NCBI GenBank assembly: GCA_037179385.1
Contig: CM074185.1
Coordinates: 11,770,922-11,834,921 of the forward strand
From: Holothuria scabra
Lineage: Eukaryota > Echinodermata > Holothuroidea > Aspidochirotida > Holothuriidae
Reading direction: 5' to 3'
Length of the DNA: 64,000 nt
Of the stretch, positions 45,356 to 60,300 are shown piece after piece. The notes under the pieces are model-generated. The model did not search any database. It worked only from the letters and a program-made list of their open reading frames with translations, and was not told where the DNA came from. Positions within the stretch are counted from its first letter, which is position 1. Each line of letters starts with the position of its first letter. Made by a program: the position numbers and the translations under genes.

Positions 45356-48300
45356 GTAAAAACAGCTTGGTCTACCTCATTTTACATGTACAGTACGTTA
45401 CCCTAACGCTAACTATAACGTTAGGCCTACACTTGTAAGTTGTAGGCTAGTTGTAGTACTAGTACTAGTAGTCGTGCTTTTAGTCTTACTTTAACTTACT
45501 GTAGGCCTCGTCATGCTTCGTCTAGTCCTAACGTTAGGCCTAAGTATTACAAGAATCGTCGCCGATTTGATAGTCCTATGCAACTAATTATTACTGGGTA
45601 CGGAAATCAAGTGAGAGCCAAATTGTACTCTATGGTAGCGTGTCCACACGAAAAAATTAGAAAGATAATTACAATTCAAAAATTGCACCAGAAAATGCGG
45701 CGTAATAAACTAAAATGAACAAAACAAAAATCATGTTAATCGGTTAACGGACGGCTGAGATATGAATTTTTTGTAATATATTCTGTAAGGCGTTCCGGCG
45801 ACATTAGCCACCATTTATTACTGTAAAACAGAGTGTCGCAGAATGTGCAATGTTTACGATCCTTTCACAGGCTTCATTCATAACTCTTAGCCAATCACAG
45901 CCGATAATTCCAAAACGTCACGCACACACCCTCTCCCTACGTATTAAACTTGTACGCTCTGGCTAAGAAATCGTACTCAGAACTTTGAAAGAAATAACAC
46001 ATTTTCGGAATGAGCTGGGTCGTTTTCAACGGATACTTTAGTACTTCAGCATTTCGGAAAGATCAAACAACATAACATCGTTTGAATGAAATGCTATGAC
46101 GCTTTCAACGTTACGAAATCTCAAAAAATCTATTTGTGAGCCTTCATGGCGATGCGAAGAAAAAAGCCTAACTAGTGTTGTAGGTGCCTACAGATAAGCT
46201 TATGAAAACTAGGTGATAATTCATCGCTATTTTCGGGATGAGCTGGGTGGTTAAATTCAGTCAATCTTATATCATTCGAAAGAAAATAAAACGCAGATTC
46301 TTAATCCGTATGAATGAAATTGTTTAATTTACAAAATGATGATAAAAAATGAAATTTACTGTGTACTTACGTTTAAAACGTCTCTATATCCCGCCAAAAT
46401 GAGAGTTTTGTGATTAAAAGAGTAGCTAAGAGACTATGAATATTCAAATTATTAGGATATATTACCTTCCTACGACATCTGCCGTTAGGAACCACTTAAT
46501 TAACCATTTTTGAAAGGGTGCTGTAAAATAGCGTTAGGGCAAATTTTACCTGCATGAGGGAGTTTGGAGGTACGCATGCTCTATGGTATTTCACACAGTG
46601 TTTCTAAAGCAGCAACACGAAACCAGCAGTGGTCGCAAAAATACTCCATTTTTCGGAAGATTACCACCCAACTGGACAAATTGTGCATGACATTTGATTT
46701 GTATGTTTATTTTTTAGTGTATGAGGTGCATTTGGAAGCATGAATGGAAGGTTTAAGGTGAGATTTTGAAACAGTTCTGTGTATAGGATTGTTCGTCAGA
46801 TTATGTCGTCGCAGTGTCAGCGTATGTGTGGACAGGCTATCTATGGTAAAACATCCAAAACCCGACGGCTGAAGGATTTACTGTTCCTGAAACAATTGAT
46901 TCCACTAAAAATTGCCCCTATTAAAAGAGTAAAACTATTCACTCTCTTTGCCTGCCTAGCTTTATGTGTCCTCTCCATTCCAATTTCTACATGGAAACTT
47001 AAATTTAGGCTATTTGCTACAACACGCTAGTATTGAGAAGTAGTATTAAGAAGGAGGTATTCAATTCTCATAGGAAATACATTAAAGGCATGATAGATGA
47101 TATTACTCATGACTCCAAACCCTTTTGGAGGTATATTAATGGTCAGAGGAAAGATAATCATAGTATCCCCCCTTACAGGTCTGTGGTAAAATAGCTAATA
47201 GTGATAAGGATAAGGCTGAAGCCTTGAATAGCCAGTTCAGTAGTGTTTTTACCAGAGACTCCCTCGACTCTGTTCCGCTACAGAGAAGACCTATCTGTAG
47301 TAGAATGGCCGATATTTCCATCTCTACATTTGGGGTTGAAAAGTTGTTGCAAAACCTTAAGATTAGTAAAGCCATGGGTCCTGACAACATACACCCATGG
47401 GTTCTTAGAGAGCTTGCTACTGACCTTGCTCCAATGATCAGTCATCTTTTCCAGCAATCAATCAACAGTGGTCAAGTCCCCAAGGACTGGAAAAAGGCAA
47501 ATATCTGTCCTATTTTTAAGAAGAACGATAGCTCTCTCCCATCCAACTACCGCCCTGTCTCTCTTACTTGTATATGTTGTAAGCTAATTGAGCATATTAT
47601 CAGCTCAAATATGATGGATCACAATCAAGCGAATAACAGCCTTTCCTCTAAACAGCATGCGTTTAGAAAAAATCATAGTTGTGATACACAGTTATTGTCT
47701 GTTGTGGACGATTAGACCTCCGCCTTAGATAAAAATAATAAACAAGTTGATGTCTTCATCCTGGACTTTGAGAAGGCTTTTGATACAGTTCCTCATGAAC
47801 TACTTAGGCGAAGTTATTCTCCTTGGGGTGTCTAGGCAAGTCATAAATTGGATTGATAACTTTCTTAATGACCGTTCACAATCAGTTGTTGTTAATGGTA
47901 CTAGTTCTGCTTCTGCTCCAGTCCTTTCTGGTGTTCCTCAAGGGTCTGTCCTAGGAACAGTACTTTTCTTGTCTTATATTAATGATATTGTTAGTGCTGC
48001 TTCTTCTGAAGTTAGGTTGTTTGCTGATGACTGTGTTTGCTATAGGGTCATCAATAATCCCAGTGACTGCAGGGAGTTACAGAAGGACATTATAAACTTG
48101 GGCCAGTGGGCAAAAACTTGGGGTATGAGATTCCACCCGGCTAAGGGTAATGTTATGTCTGTTACTAGGAAGCGTAACCCAATAACCTATAATTATACTC
48201 TTAATGGGGCCAATCTGACAAGGGTTGATTCAATTAAGTATCTGGGGGGTGACTATCACTAAGAATCTCAGCTGGGGCAAACATATCCAACTTGTTTGTA

Positions 48301-51300
48301 ATTAGGGAAATAAGATCTTAGGCCTATTACGCAGGAACCTCTCATTTTATTCCAAAGATGTTAAATTGGCGGCCTATAAAGGTTTACTAAGGCCCTTGTT
48401 GGGGTATGCTTGTTCCGTCTGGGATCCACATCAGATTTCACTCCAAGATAGATTGGAGGGAGTACAAAAAAGATCTGCTAGGTTTATATCCGGCGAGTAC
48501 TCCCGTGAAGTTGGCTCTATGACTGCACTCCTCAAAGATCTAGGTCTACATTCATCGTCTGACCGCCGCAAACGTTGCAGACTCATAATTTTTGCCAAAG
48601 GTATTTATGGTCAAGCTAACATCCCCCGGTCTAATCTGTGTAAACCTACTCGTGGTTCTCGTAACATGCATGCTTTGCACTTTCGCCCCTCCTCCGCTAG
48701 GACTAATTGTTTTAAGTACAGTTTTGTCCCTAATACTACTCGTGATTGGAATAACCTCCCATAGAGTCTTATTGCGGGGGCCATAAGTCACCCAAAGCCG
48801 GTGGATTTCACTATGAACTCTTTGAGGGCCTGACTGATCACACGGCACGTACGCGGTGTAAAATTGTCCTTTTGGATGTCTCACTGTTTTGAAGAAGAAG
48901 AAGAAGACAAGGGGGGGGGGAGGGGTGAGGGGGAACTAGCACTTCAGGCTCAAACAGTGCAGAATTCAACCTACTGTAGTAGTCTGACCAGTACTTATTC
49001 AATTCATGTGTGTGGGTGTGTGCCTGTACACAATGCCATAGCAGCCTGTCCAGGGTGCTTTGATTGAGTGTGGATAGGCTATGTGCTGTATGTGTGTGTT
49101 TGTGACACTGCTTGATATCTCAAGATCTCAAGATAGGAATGCCCGATAGTTTTCAAACTTGCTACATAAATTCCTCATATTGACAGGTTAATTAATTTGT
49201 AAGGCCTAGATAGATATAGCGGCCAAGTTTCCAACCTGTTGAGAGGAAAACCCGGCTCTAATTTAGAATTAGGGTCCGGAACGTACGTCATACGTGGATA
49301 CGTACACATAGTAATATGGTTAGGGTTAAGGTAGGGTTGTCGCACGCACACAGATTTTTTCTCCAAAATTCTTGCAGAACTACTCACGCTCAAACACGAA
49401 GTCGCTAAAACAGTGTGTTTAAAAACTGAATTTACAACACTCAAATTTGTCGAAATTTTGCCAACACTGTAAAATTAGTACACCAAAGACATATTTCTAC
49501 TTTAATATTTCACCAAATAAGCTTTAAAACAAAAAGAAGAAAAAATATGTTACAGTTTCTAATGATCCCTTTGAAGCATCGTTGTAAGCTTTTACGATAA
49601 ACCGGTTATATTACCGATACCGGTAATAACCGGTTATGGTTTGGAATGATTATTGCCTTGAAGAATAATTGAAAAATCGAAAAAATCAGTAATATTGTAA
49701 GAATTAAAAATAATCGTGAAAATCGTGAAATAATTGTAAAAATGTAAGTTACAGCACTATCACAACCTAGTTGACAGTACATCTCATCAGCAGCTGGATT
49801 CTTTGTGTTTCCATGAGAGTAGGTCATTTGCGATGTGTTTTGCAGGGTTACCGGGGTGCTCGTGGGCCATCATATTACCTGTCCCAAATCTACTACCCAA
49901 ATCTTTAAAAATATGGCATGCAAAAAGAATCACTTCATTTACATGATTGCCCCCGGTAATGGACTAATATTTTTTGGCCAATTTGTTAAGCGTTTTCCTA
50001 GTGTGAGAATGAAGACAGTCCTTAGAAATTATGTTCAAGTTGGAGAGTTGTTTGAACTTCGTTTTCTGAAGTTAAAATGTTCATCGGCGTGTGGCCCGAA
50101 TTTGCTATTGTCACATGGTGTGCTACAATACTGCTCACATATGTGTTCGCAGCAATATGTACATCAATTCTTGCATGCAAGCTGTCTGACAGTGATTAAT
50201 AGTAATGTTTTGCGCAGAAACTTGCAGATATCACCACACCCAGCTTGCAAAGATAGTGCCTGTAACGTTCGGCACGGTACGTAAACTGAGCCTTGCATGT
50301 GTGCGGTTTTAGATTTCATACAGTATGCAACCTCGAGTAAAATGACAATAAAAAAAAAAAACTCGCAAATTACACAATGATTAAACGTGTCACTTTAACC
50401 CAAATCAACACTTTGCCGCTATGTGTAAAGTACTAAGATATCACTGTAATGACACCGGAAATATTCACGATTTTTTTAGACAGGCCATTACAAATACGTT
50501 TTGTAGACCGAGAGTGGCATTAGTGCATACTACGAATTTTACGACTGAAAGCTACTGTATGTCAGCATGCCCGGATGTCAACACGAGATTAGCTGCGTAA
50601 GAACGTTCATAGCCCTTTAGTGATAATGCCATAGAATGTTGTACACTAGTTTGAACAAATTTCCTTTGAGCCACTTACAAAGCCTGCTTTTCAAGTAGAA
50701 AACGTCTCAAAATTCAATATTAAATTGATATAGGCTTTGGAGAGTAGAATTTTTCTTACTTGGCTCTTGTGACTCTTGTCTGTTAAGATTGCCATTTTTT
50801 ATTTGAAACAAAACGAGACGATACAACCTTGTGGCATGTTAAGTATTATTGAACTTGTAAATGTGATCCCTACCCCTCGGAAAATATTATGGATGTACTG
50901 TGGAACATGCCTAACAAAATGTCGTCATGTTTTAGTCACCATAACACCGGGTATGGCGATCAGGTACCTAGTTCCTATTTTTTGGTACCCGTGCAAACGC
51001 TAATACAGCTTATACAATATGAGCTGTAATGCGCAGCTTCCAAGTTTTCGGTCAAGCGATCTGTACTGTGCAGATAGGGTGCTCCAAAATCTACTGTCTG
51101 CATTTATCGTACAGTATTTTTTAACTTTTTCGGGCTCAAAGTCATCTTGGTTCGCCGGTACAGCCGAAGTTTCTGTTAACAAGCTGTCTCGAAATTATCC
51201 ATACATACTGCTTTTTCTAATTCGTTAGAACTCAAATACCATCGGGCATATCACAGTAATTTGATTGATCTTAACACATATTTTCTACCTTAAAGTCCCC

Positions 51301-54300
51301 GCTATTTATTTATTAAGGAAGCACATCGGGCTGTTTCATTAACAAAATTCTAATAATTATAAGAAGGACAAAGATTTGGGAATCCCTACATCGATCGCCT
51401 ACAAAAACGCTCAGTGTAAAGACGTCACATCAAGTGACACGAAATTAACCAATCAGAACACAAGTGCAGTAGTATTCTCTGTTCGGTAGCAATCCTCATT
51501 TATAAACGATAGTATGTACACAACATATCTCATACTCGCTCGGGATAGCTTCGTGAAAAGACCGAGGGTAAATGTGTGGCTTACGGTGGTACATTATACA
51601 GGTAGTTGCCACGTGGCCAAAAGCCACGTGAAAGCAAGCTGTACATAAATTTATGTACTTATTTGCATTACATTCGTGGCTAACTGGTGTGCACCACTTG
51701 CGTTATTTTAGTATGGCGTATACTACTGTCCCTACAGACATGCGTAGTTTTGTCGATCCCTGATGTTGAAATCGGGTGACCCGTGTAAATCCCGATGGTC
51801 CGTGTAACCTCCATTGAAAAATTTTAGAATGATCGTTGAATGAAAGCAAGCATAATTTTAGGACTACAAATTAATAATGAAGGGATTCACAGTAACACAC
51901 CAACTGGTGTGCACCACTTGCTTTATTTGACTATGGCTTAAACCACCGTTACTATGGACGTGTAGTTTTGTCAATCACTGATGTTGAAATCGGGCGATCC
52001 GTGTAACATCAGATGGCCCATGTAACTTTCATTGAAAATTTTTAGAATGATCATTGAATGAAAGCAAGCATAAATTTAGGACTACAAATTAAATAATGAA
52101 GGAATATAACACTTTGGTGTACAGTAGGTTCTACAGTAAAAGTTCAATTTTTTTGTTTTATTAGCCAAGTAGAAAATTGTTAGGGCTCAGTTTGTAGTAG
52201 AGTAGGCCTGTGTACGTAGGGGAAAAACACGGACAATAAGCGCAGTGGGATTGTTGGCGGGTGAAGCACTGATGAAGAGCTAGTCAGCGAGAGGGCCAGG
52301 GCGGGGATTATAAACAAAAATTTCAGTTTTCGTCCCTGATTTCTATACATTGCAGGCACATATTTTATGAACATTGTTTGAAGTTTATATAGCTGAGCCC
52401 GAGAGCATAAATAAAAAGGGTTCTTTGCTTTTGGTAAATTGTAGTATAATCACCAGTCAAGTACTGCAACTGTATTTTCTAAACGAGGCATCCAGTTCTG
52501 CTGGCTTACAGTAGGGATACAAAGATGTACGTACAGTACAGCTCACGTTCAATTGGACATGTCTACGCGCAGAGCAAAGCAGGGAAAGGCAGAAACAAGC
52601 AGAGCAAAGTTGAATCACGAAGATACAAAAATGCCGCGTAGACACTGAGTATAATCCTCAACGTTCCTCTGCGCAGATAAACCTCATTGTGTTTGCACAA
52701 TAGTCAGAATATCGATCTGTATAGGTTTGCTCACTCTTTCCCAGTCGTTTTGAAAGAATATGAAAGTAATTCACGAACAGACAGCCTGCTAGAATTGCTG
52801 TGTTAGCGCTGGAAGGGTTACAGTAGAAGCAGCCTATGTTGTGATTTGGTACAAATGAACGGGGGAATCGTACCGCAGACCGGGAACTTATGCAATCCCG
52901 AAATTGTTAAACATGTCCTGTGCGGTAAATGTTACGGCGGGGATTTCGTGCCTTTGAATCATTTCGGCGGTCAACGTTCAAATAAAAACATTAAGGGGAC
53001 CGCGATGTTCAAACACCACAGTCACGACGCTCAAAAAATAATCATCACGCCTACGAAAAAAAAATGTTTAAAATGTTAACGACCTCACGTAAGGTTTAGA
53101 CAATCTATCATGTCATTAATTTATTTTAAAAATAGTGATACAACCTTTGCTTTGTGCGCAGCATTTTATTGAAAACGAGTGTGCCGCAACAAGCAAAAAT
53201 GGCTGTGACCGGCTGGAAGAAAACAAATTGGTTAGAAAATTAGGCCTCAAACCCCATCCAACTTGTTCCATGTTAAGTACTGGCACGTAAGGTGCAAAGA
53301 TAACACTTGGTCACACGGGATCAACCCGATGTTCCCGGGGTTCAAAATTCCCAAGGTTCGATGTTCCCGCCTTTGTATATCTTGATGATTTGTCATTGTT
53401 CCCTAGTTTCGTTATTCCCGGGGTTCCATGTTCCCAGAAGGCGGATGTTCCCAAAATTGGGAAACATTGAGCCTCGGGATCAGCGAACCTTGGGAACAAT
53501 GACATAACTTGATTAAACACATACATGGAATCAAACAACCTATTTATATCTCCTTCATGCACATGCTGCCGTAATAATTTTCCTTGTTCTCTTTTCATGT
53601 CAGTTAATGTGAAATTTCTGCTTTTGTTTGTTATGATGCGATTGCTGCGGTTTCCTGTGTTTCATTTTCAAAGTCGCGGGGTTTAACAAAATTCTTTGGT
53701 TTTAAATTATGAAATCTAAAAAATTCCGTTTCAGTAAAACGTGAACTAAAATTCAGCAGTATTTCGTCCCAAATGTGACTTGTCCGCGTCCAGATAAAGT
53801 GGGTAGTTAAAAAATGTGGTTAGAAAAGGGGGCAAGGTGGACCAAATAAGTAGGTGGAAAACTAATCCAGACGGCAAAGGAGGAGACCAGTTTTCAACAA
53901 TAGCCAGGTATAGTAAGTTTAGCTCTTCTAATCCGATTACACGGAAAACCCCCGCAGCTTTGAATGCTCCTCAACACCAGGCAAAATACCAGTAAAAAGG
54001 GACACAAAAGAAGGGGATGACTTAGCTTGATAGTACTTAGGTAGGATAAGTGAAGTTAAATATCACACTAGAAAATCGATTTTAGGATTGTGATGATAAA
54101 AGCACACCTAGACAGACTAATGAATCTTTTGAATAGTAGGCCAAATTTGTGTGCGTATTTAGATGAGTTAAAGTTAGCTATTGCATCACGTGAAACATCT
54201 GTGTTTGTGTGTTATCATTAACACCCCATCTGCTAATTATTAAACTGCCAACCTAGGGACCTAACATCATTCTTTCAAAATAAAAGTGGTCGAGTGGCCT

Positions 54301-57300
54301 AACTTGCCCGTATATCGGCAATCAAGCCTCTGTTGCCTTGTAACCTACGGGCGCAACGGAATGAGAAAATATATTTTTTAGTAAATTCGCTCCAAGCAGA
54401 GTCCGTAATCCAGAACCCTGTTCAAAGGCTTGTCCTCCAAGCCTTATCCAAGGGAAGCGTTAACAAGCCCGGGCCGATTTCACTTACAATAATTTAGCGG
54501 TCATTGCTAAGTCGCTCGCTAAGTAGATATAATAAATTCATTAATGGTAGCGATGAAAGTAAATCTTGGGCTTCACTAAAGGCTATGGCAAACAACACAA
54601 CTTAGCGATGGAGAATTGATCCCTTAAGTTTAGCTAGTGAAATCATTTTGGAAAATCGGTTGCTAAAGTGCGACCGATTTCAGATTTAGCAATGGAGTTC
54701 GGCATTAGCGATGATCGCTAAACGTTGGCCTACGTGAAATCATCCCCAGATTTAGTGGAGTTGCGGAAAGTGTTCTTACCTGAAACAAAGATCATAATTC
54801 ATAATTATCCTCCACACGAAAAGTATGAACGGTATATATCCAACTTAGTTATCCTAGGCTTTAACCAATAAGCATCATTTGTCTCGGCGTGTGTCATTAT
54901 CTGAGATAAACTCGACAGCCTACAAGTTACGAAAACAGCTGGTTAAGTCTACAACACAAGTTTAAGTAGTGCTCGTCCCTCTTGTTTACAAAACGTAAAT
55001 GCTAGCCAGCCCCGTTCTCCCACGGTCCACATTATACGGTACGTAAACATTTTGTGCACCTGGGTAAAATACATTTTCACTGCGCGCGGTAACGTTTGAT
55101 ATTACCGCTGCAGACTGCATGTGACGCCATGGTTGTCTAGAACTTTGGGCCGGCGTCTAGCATTCCAGTCATAAAGGCGCCGCACTGTGACCTGACTAGA
55201 GAGTGCCCTGCATTTTTTGCAGCAACCCAAGAAACCGGAAAACGAACTAAGATCCATGAGAAACTTAAATGAGGAAGGGATAAATATAAAAACCTGCAGG
55301 TCATTACACATAATTTTCGATCTCACAGTTTTTCTCATTTTCGGTCTTGCCATCCTTTTCACAATTTCGACCTCATGACCCCTTTGATCTCGTGAACCTG
55401 ATTTTCCCTCTCGCGGACTGACGGACCTATCTCATTTTAATTTTCGGTCTTTTTGGGATGCCCCTTTCCTCCCACCCGCCGCCCGTTACGGTGACGTGTA
55501 TCAATACCCCTGCTCTTGTATCGGTTGCACTCGCCGTTAGAATATGTACTTCAAAGAGAAGTACATTTTGCTTCCATGCGAAAGTTTATGCTTTTCAAGT
55601 TTTGGGCCTTACGGACTTTTGGAAGCTTAAATCAAATGCAAAGATGATAATTATTGTTTAGGGCAAGTGCGACCATGCATGCGCTGGCTATGGGCTTGCC
55701 AATAAATGGAGGCAGCTCTGTTCCCGATAAAACTGCTCGTCGCGGCGAATCCCCATTTACAGGTTAAATTTTGATTGCAAAGTCTTTCAGTTTGATAAAG
55801 TATTGAATTTGATGCTGTTCACCAATTGAGAAATTTTTGCTTGCTAACTTTTGGAGCCTTATTTGATTGGAAAGTATTCCTTCACAATCAAATAAGAACA
55901 AAAATGTGACCCTTAAAACCAAAAGAGAAAAAAACTTGTTGGAAAAATTTATATCCCGCCTGTTTTTTGTACCTCCACGCACTCTGTACGAAAGTTACAC
56001 CCGATTCAGCTTCCATTTAAATTAGTTTACCAATATTCACCATGGCTGACACTTACACTCTCTCCCTTCTCCAAAGTAAAGTACGACCAGATCCAACCTG
56101 ACTATGAGTATGACATTATTCTCACGTATCTGTGGATCGAGAATTTCCCTTCTATATGGTTCAGCCGTGACCTAAGGGCCTCCCTTGAATGTCACTTTAC
56201 AATATATCGTGCATAATTGAGTGAAGCAATCATTTACATATTAACATAGCAGCGTGCCGTATATTGCACCAAGAACTAGGTCACCTGTAAGGGTCATGAT
56301 GAACAATTACGTTGGTGCATGGGAATATATGTGACTCATGCTTTTCGCGCGGTCAAGACTTTGACATGACAATTTGGCTGCCCCATAACGGGACGTTCAC
56401 AGTTGATGCTTTAGGTTGGTAGATTGATCATTATCAAGGCTGTACAGACTAGGAAGGGGGTGGGAGGGGGGTGCACCAGCCATTAATGTCAAAAAATGTC
56501 AAACGAAATTGGACAGCTATTTGTTTTAGTCGGGCCCAGAGGAGCTTGAAAGTTAAACAGGTATGAAATCGGTCAAAAAACCGCCGCCTCTTTCCAGTTG
56601 TGTCTCAGTGGCTTGTTTTCCCTTCTCCAACCAAAAGGTATTATAATAACATTATGAAAACTTGTAGTCGTACTATTTTGGAGTGAAGCTTCGCGTTGAC
56701 CGCTATAGGAAGAATACGTTGGTCAATATTTGTACTCAGACACCTGACCCAACCATTCGTGAATCGCGCCGGTTACGATAGCGCGAAGTGAGAAAATAAC
56801 ATTTGAAATCTTTGTTTACATAACTGTTTTTGAAATTTTAACTGCATTTTCAAACTGCATTTTAGCGAGAAGCTGAAAATGTCCCACCACTTTACACTAA
56901 AACTGCAAGTAACATATGATCTAATTTTAGAAGGCCAACTGGTTACCGGTGAAGCCACAAACGCATAAATATTGGGTTATTCGGAAAATAAATCACTCAA
57001 AATTTGAAGTAAGGATAGATCTGCGTCGTCGAAATGGATTTGAGTTAGTTTCCGAAACAAAGTTAGCCCTTGTACTGTTGTTAAAGAGTCGCTCCGGTTT
57101 GGTACCCGTTTATAGGCTATTAGCGGTGGTTTCGGAAATAACTCTTTATGTGTTAGCTGGGCGGTAATTAAACACCAATATTCAGTTAAACATCTTTTTA
57201 AAGCCTTAGTTTTAATATGTGGTGAGTAGAGAAACTTAAAAACGAAGGGCGGTGTGGATTTCTTTAGTTTCGGCGATAAATGCGAAGCGCGCGCCTCAAA

Positions 57301-60300
57301 ATAAATTTCGGAAGTTATTTCCAAAATGTAGGAGTCTGGGTAATTTCGCCGATTCAGATTTTCTTAAAATGATCTGATTTAGTGATTGAGCCTTGGCGGT
57401 TGTTACACAGACAGACATAAGTGTCGGAGGGTTCAACTTTAATAAAATAAGTTCCTTGAAAGAGCTTTCAGGTGTCTTTAGTTGCGAGATAAGTATTGAA
57501 ATGTTTTGGTTGCTTTAGAATATGTTCGGGTATCATGATGATTTGAAAGTGTAAAACGATTTCCTCGAGAAAAAAAACGTATGAAGGGCAGGGGGATTTT
57601 GTTTCTGGCCCACGAACCCGACCTCATGTTTGGTCTTGTAGACCCCGTCCCGCTTTTGGTTTCGCGGACATTCTCAGGCTGCTTTAACAGAGAAAATATA
57701 GGGCATAGTCGGACAGGTCACACGAAAGGAGGCTACGTGACTGAGGTTCTAGACAGAACAAAGGATTCTAGACGGTCGTCGCGCCATTCAGTCTACGCGA
57801 CTGTGGACATCAGAGAAAACATGTGAGAAAACACGGTTATTCACCCAGCTGCACGAACATTCTCGTATGATTGACGTATGCGGAATGTTTGATGTCTTTG
57901 AACCCTGGGAGAACGGGACAGCTAAAACCTGCGACGCGCGTAGAAACTTCGCTGTGAAGTATGGAGGTTCAATAGTTCTTAATAGTTTTCTTCGTTTTAC
58001 TCCGCTCCGTGTACAGAAAAGGTTCTACATTGTTTAACGGCCTCTCCTTGGTATCAGTCTGCTAATGCACTGTTAAGCTGAAATTGGTAATTATGTTTGC
58101 CCATATTTATGACGCTTTAAATTGGTGTAACCAATTCAAATTTGGATATAAAAACTTTTGGAATATACTATCTTTACCAAAGGTAAGTAAAAACAGTTTT
58201 GTTTTGTTATGGCATGTGGGGAAAATATGCTGGGTCCGGCCGTGCTATTCGTAAGTAACTAAGAACCGACTACCCCCCTTTAACCGAGTATGGTTGTTGT
58301 ATGCAGTAGCCTTCAAAATTCCATCAACCCAAGTAAACTAGGTGTAGTATGATCTGACGCTGCATTCAATCGGTGAACTTTGCATTTTTTTTTTTAGGAT
58401 GGGCCCGAAATTACCATTCATAATTTCGCCTGAACTTTTTTATAACGTTATGCCGATTGTGTAATTTTTTTTAAGTTGGTGCTTATGAACAACTTAGGCC
58501 GGGTTTTTGCAGTACTGTTCATGGTACCGGTATATGAAGGAATGAAAGGCGCAACTCCATCTGTAGCGGGTCGTGCGGACCTGGGTGCAAATATCCAGTC
58601 AATAGACCGTTTACTTTCTTTACTTTACAAACCTTGGTTTTGGCAAAGGTTATCTCTAAATGTTTTCTGTGCAATTCTTTTGTTTTCATCATTTTTGAAA
58701 AAGAGTCTGCCGGGGTTGGGGGTTGGCGATATCCTCCCTTCCAGAAAACGAACGGGGACGCGTACCCCATGATACACGGCCATGATTAGGGATGAGAGGA
58801 TTAGCTACGTTTAGTTTATCGGGGTTCGGTAGACTTTGGGCGTCCGTTTACTCCGTAACTCTCAAACCAATTGATAGGGCCTATAAGCAATTTTTAAGAT
58901 AGTACGGTAAGCCTTTCTGTAGATTTTGAGAGGTTGTTGGGAAAATGAAATTACAACTGAGCAATATTGTTAGCCCTATTAATGTTTTGAGTAGCAGGGT
59001 TGGGATTTGGGGGTATTCTATATAGCGCAATTCACACATAGTTCGGGACAACAGACTTGATCCCACGATTTCTTGAATTTTTATTTGCCTGGCGATTAAC
59101 TCTATGGAGATGAAAGAATATCGGAACTAGAGTGTATCTTGGAGTTTTTTGTGTTTTTTTTTGTGGAGTTTTTTTTTTTTTTGTATATCACGCAATTATA
59201 TGATTGATAGAACTTTGTAGATTATAGAGATTTTTGGTATACTTTTAGATCTTTCTTAAGACTTTCTTCTATACACAAAGAAACGGGTTTGCAAACTTTT
59301 TAAAAGTAAATACATATCAAGGCAAGAAACCGCATTTTATGTACCTGTTTTTCAAATGCCGATACGAAAAAATATGGGGCAATTTTTCGCTTAACACACT
59401 GTAGATCGAAATTCGCAAAAATTGAAACAAAAGGGATAATGTACGTTGTAACTACAAATTGAAATCATAATAAACAGCGAACTTCAGAAACATCGTATCA
59501 CCAGCTTGTTTACATTACTGATATTCATATCTCTCTCAATATATACCATTTGTCCAGGATCGTGACTGATGAGATGAGATAACAGGGATAGCATTTTCTA
59601 CACTTTTCTTAAAAATACAAACACCAGTGCATTCGACACACATGCGAGTAAGGATGCCCTTCAGTGTTACTTAAAAATGGTTATTATTCCGTGTAGACTG
59701 ACACCCAAGTCTTCAAATCGATTTCCAAACCATCGGTTGTCACTACGTTAGCTTAACAAGTTTGTTCTTGCCATAGGTATTCATCCCAAGCAAGAGACTA
59801 CCATTTCCGTGTAATCGGATTAGGAAATGAATGAGCTATGGACTCGGCCTAGTGTTGGTGAACACTCGTCCTTTCCAACTAATCTCAGTTAACTTGAACT
59901 GTTCATTTGTGCCTCGAATTTTCAGCACTTCTGTACCCTGTCTTACTCGTACCCATTTCGTCCAAAATATCCCCAAACTGCCAACTCGTCATGACTGGCA
60001 TAACAACGTGTCATGACGAGTGTACAGTGGAACGGAACAAGCACTTCTTTTTCTATAATTTTTCATGGTGTTATTACGTTTACTATCGCAATATATTATC
60101 GTAGAAATAACTTGGAACTTCAAACAGTAAATATTTCCGTTGATATGACCATATTATCAACCAGACTGCAAGCTTAATTAAGCAGATCGACACATTGACA
60201 CAAAGCCTGACAAAAGCGAGGCCAAGAAGCATTACTTGAAACGACTGAAAAATTCCTACGGTCATGGATTATACGCGATCCTACGTTTATATACTCAAAT

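Noticed and set aside
47224..48764. Treating the reverse transcriptase frames as host genes
   Set aside because: They are consecutive pieces of one LINE RT separated by stops and frameshifts, with no host-gene context.
49835..50284. 149-codon plus-strand frame, one of the longest outside the LINE remnants
   Set aside because: No recognisable domain or conserved motif, no plausible splice context, and it lies within the TMCO1 intron. Length alone is weak evidence in 64 kb of six frames.
52846..53079. 77-codon plus-strand frame with cysteine pairs
   Set aside because: The cysteine spacing suggests no known zinc finger, and there is no neighbouring support.
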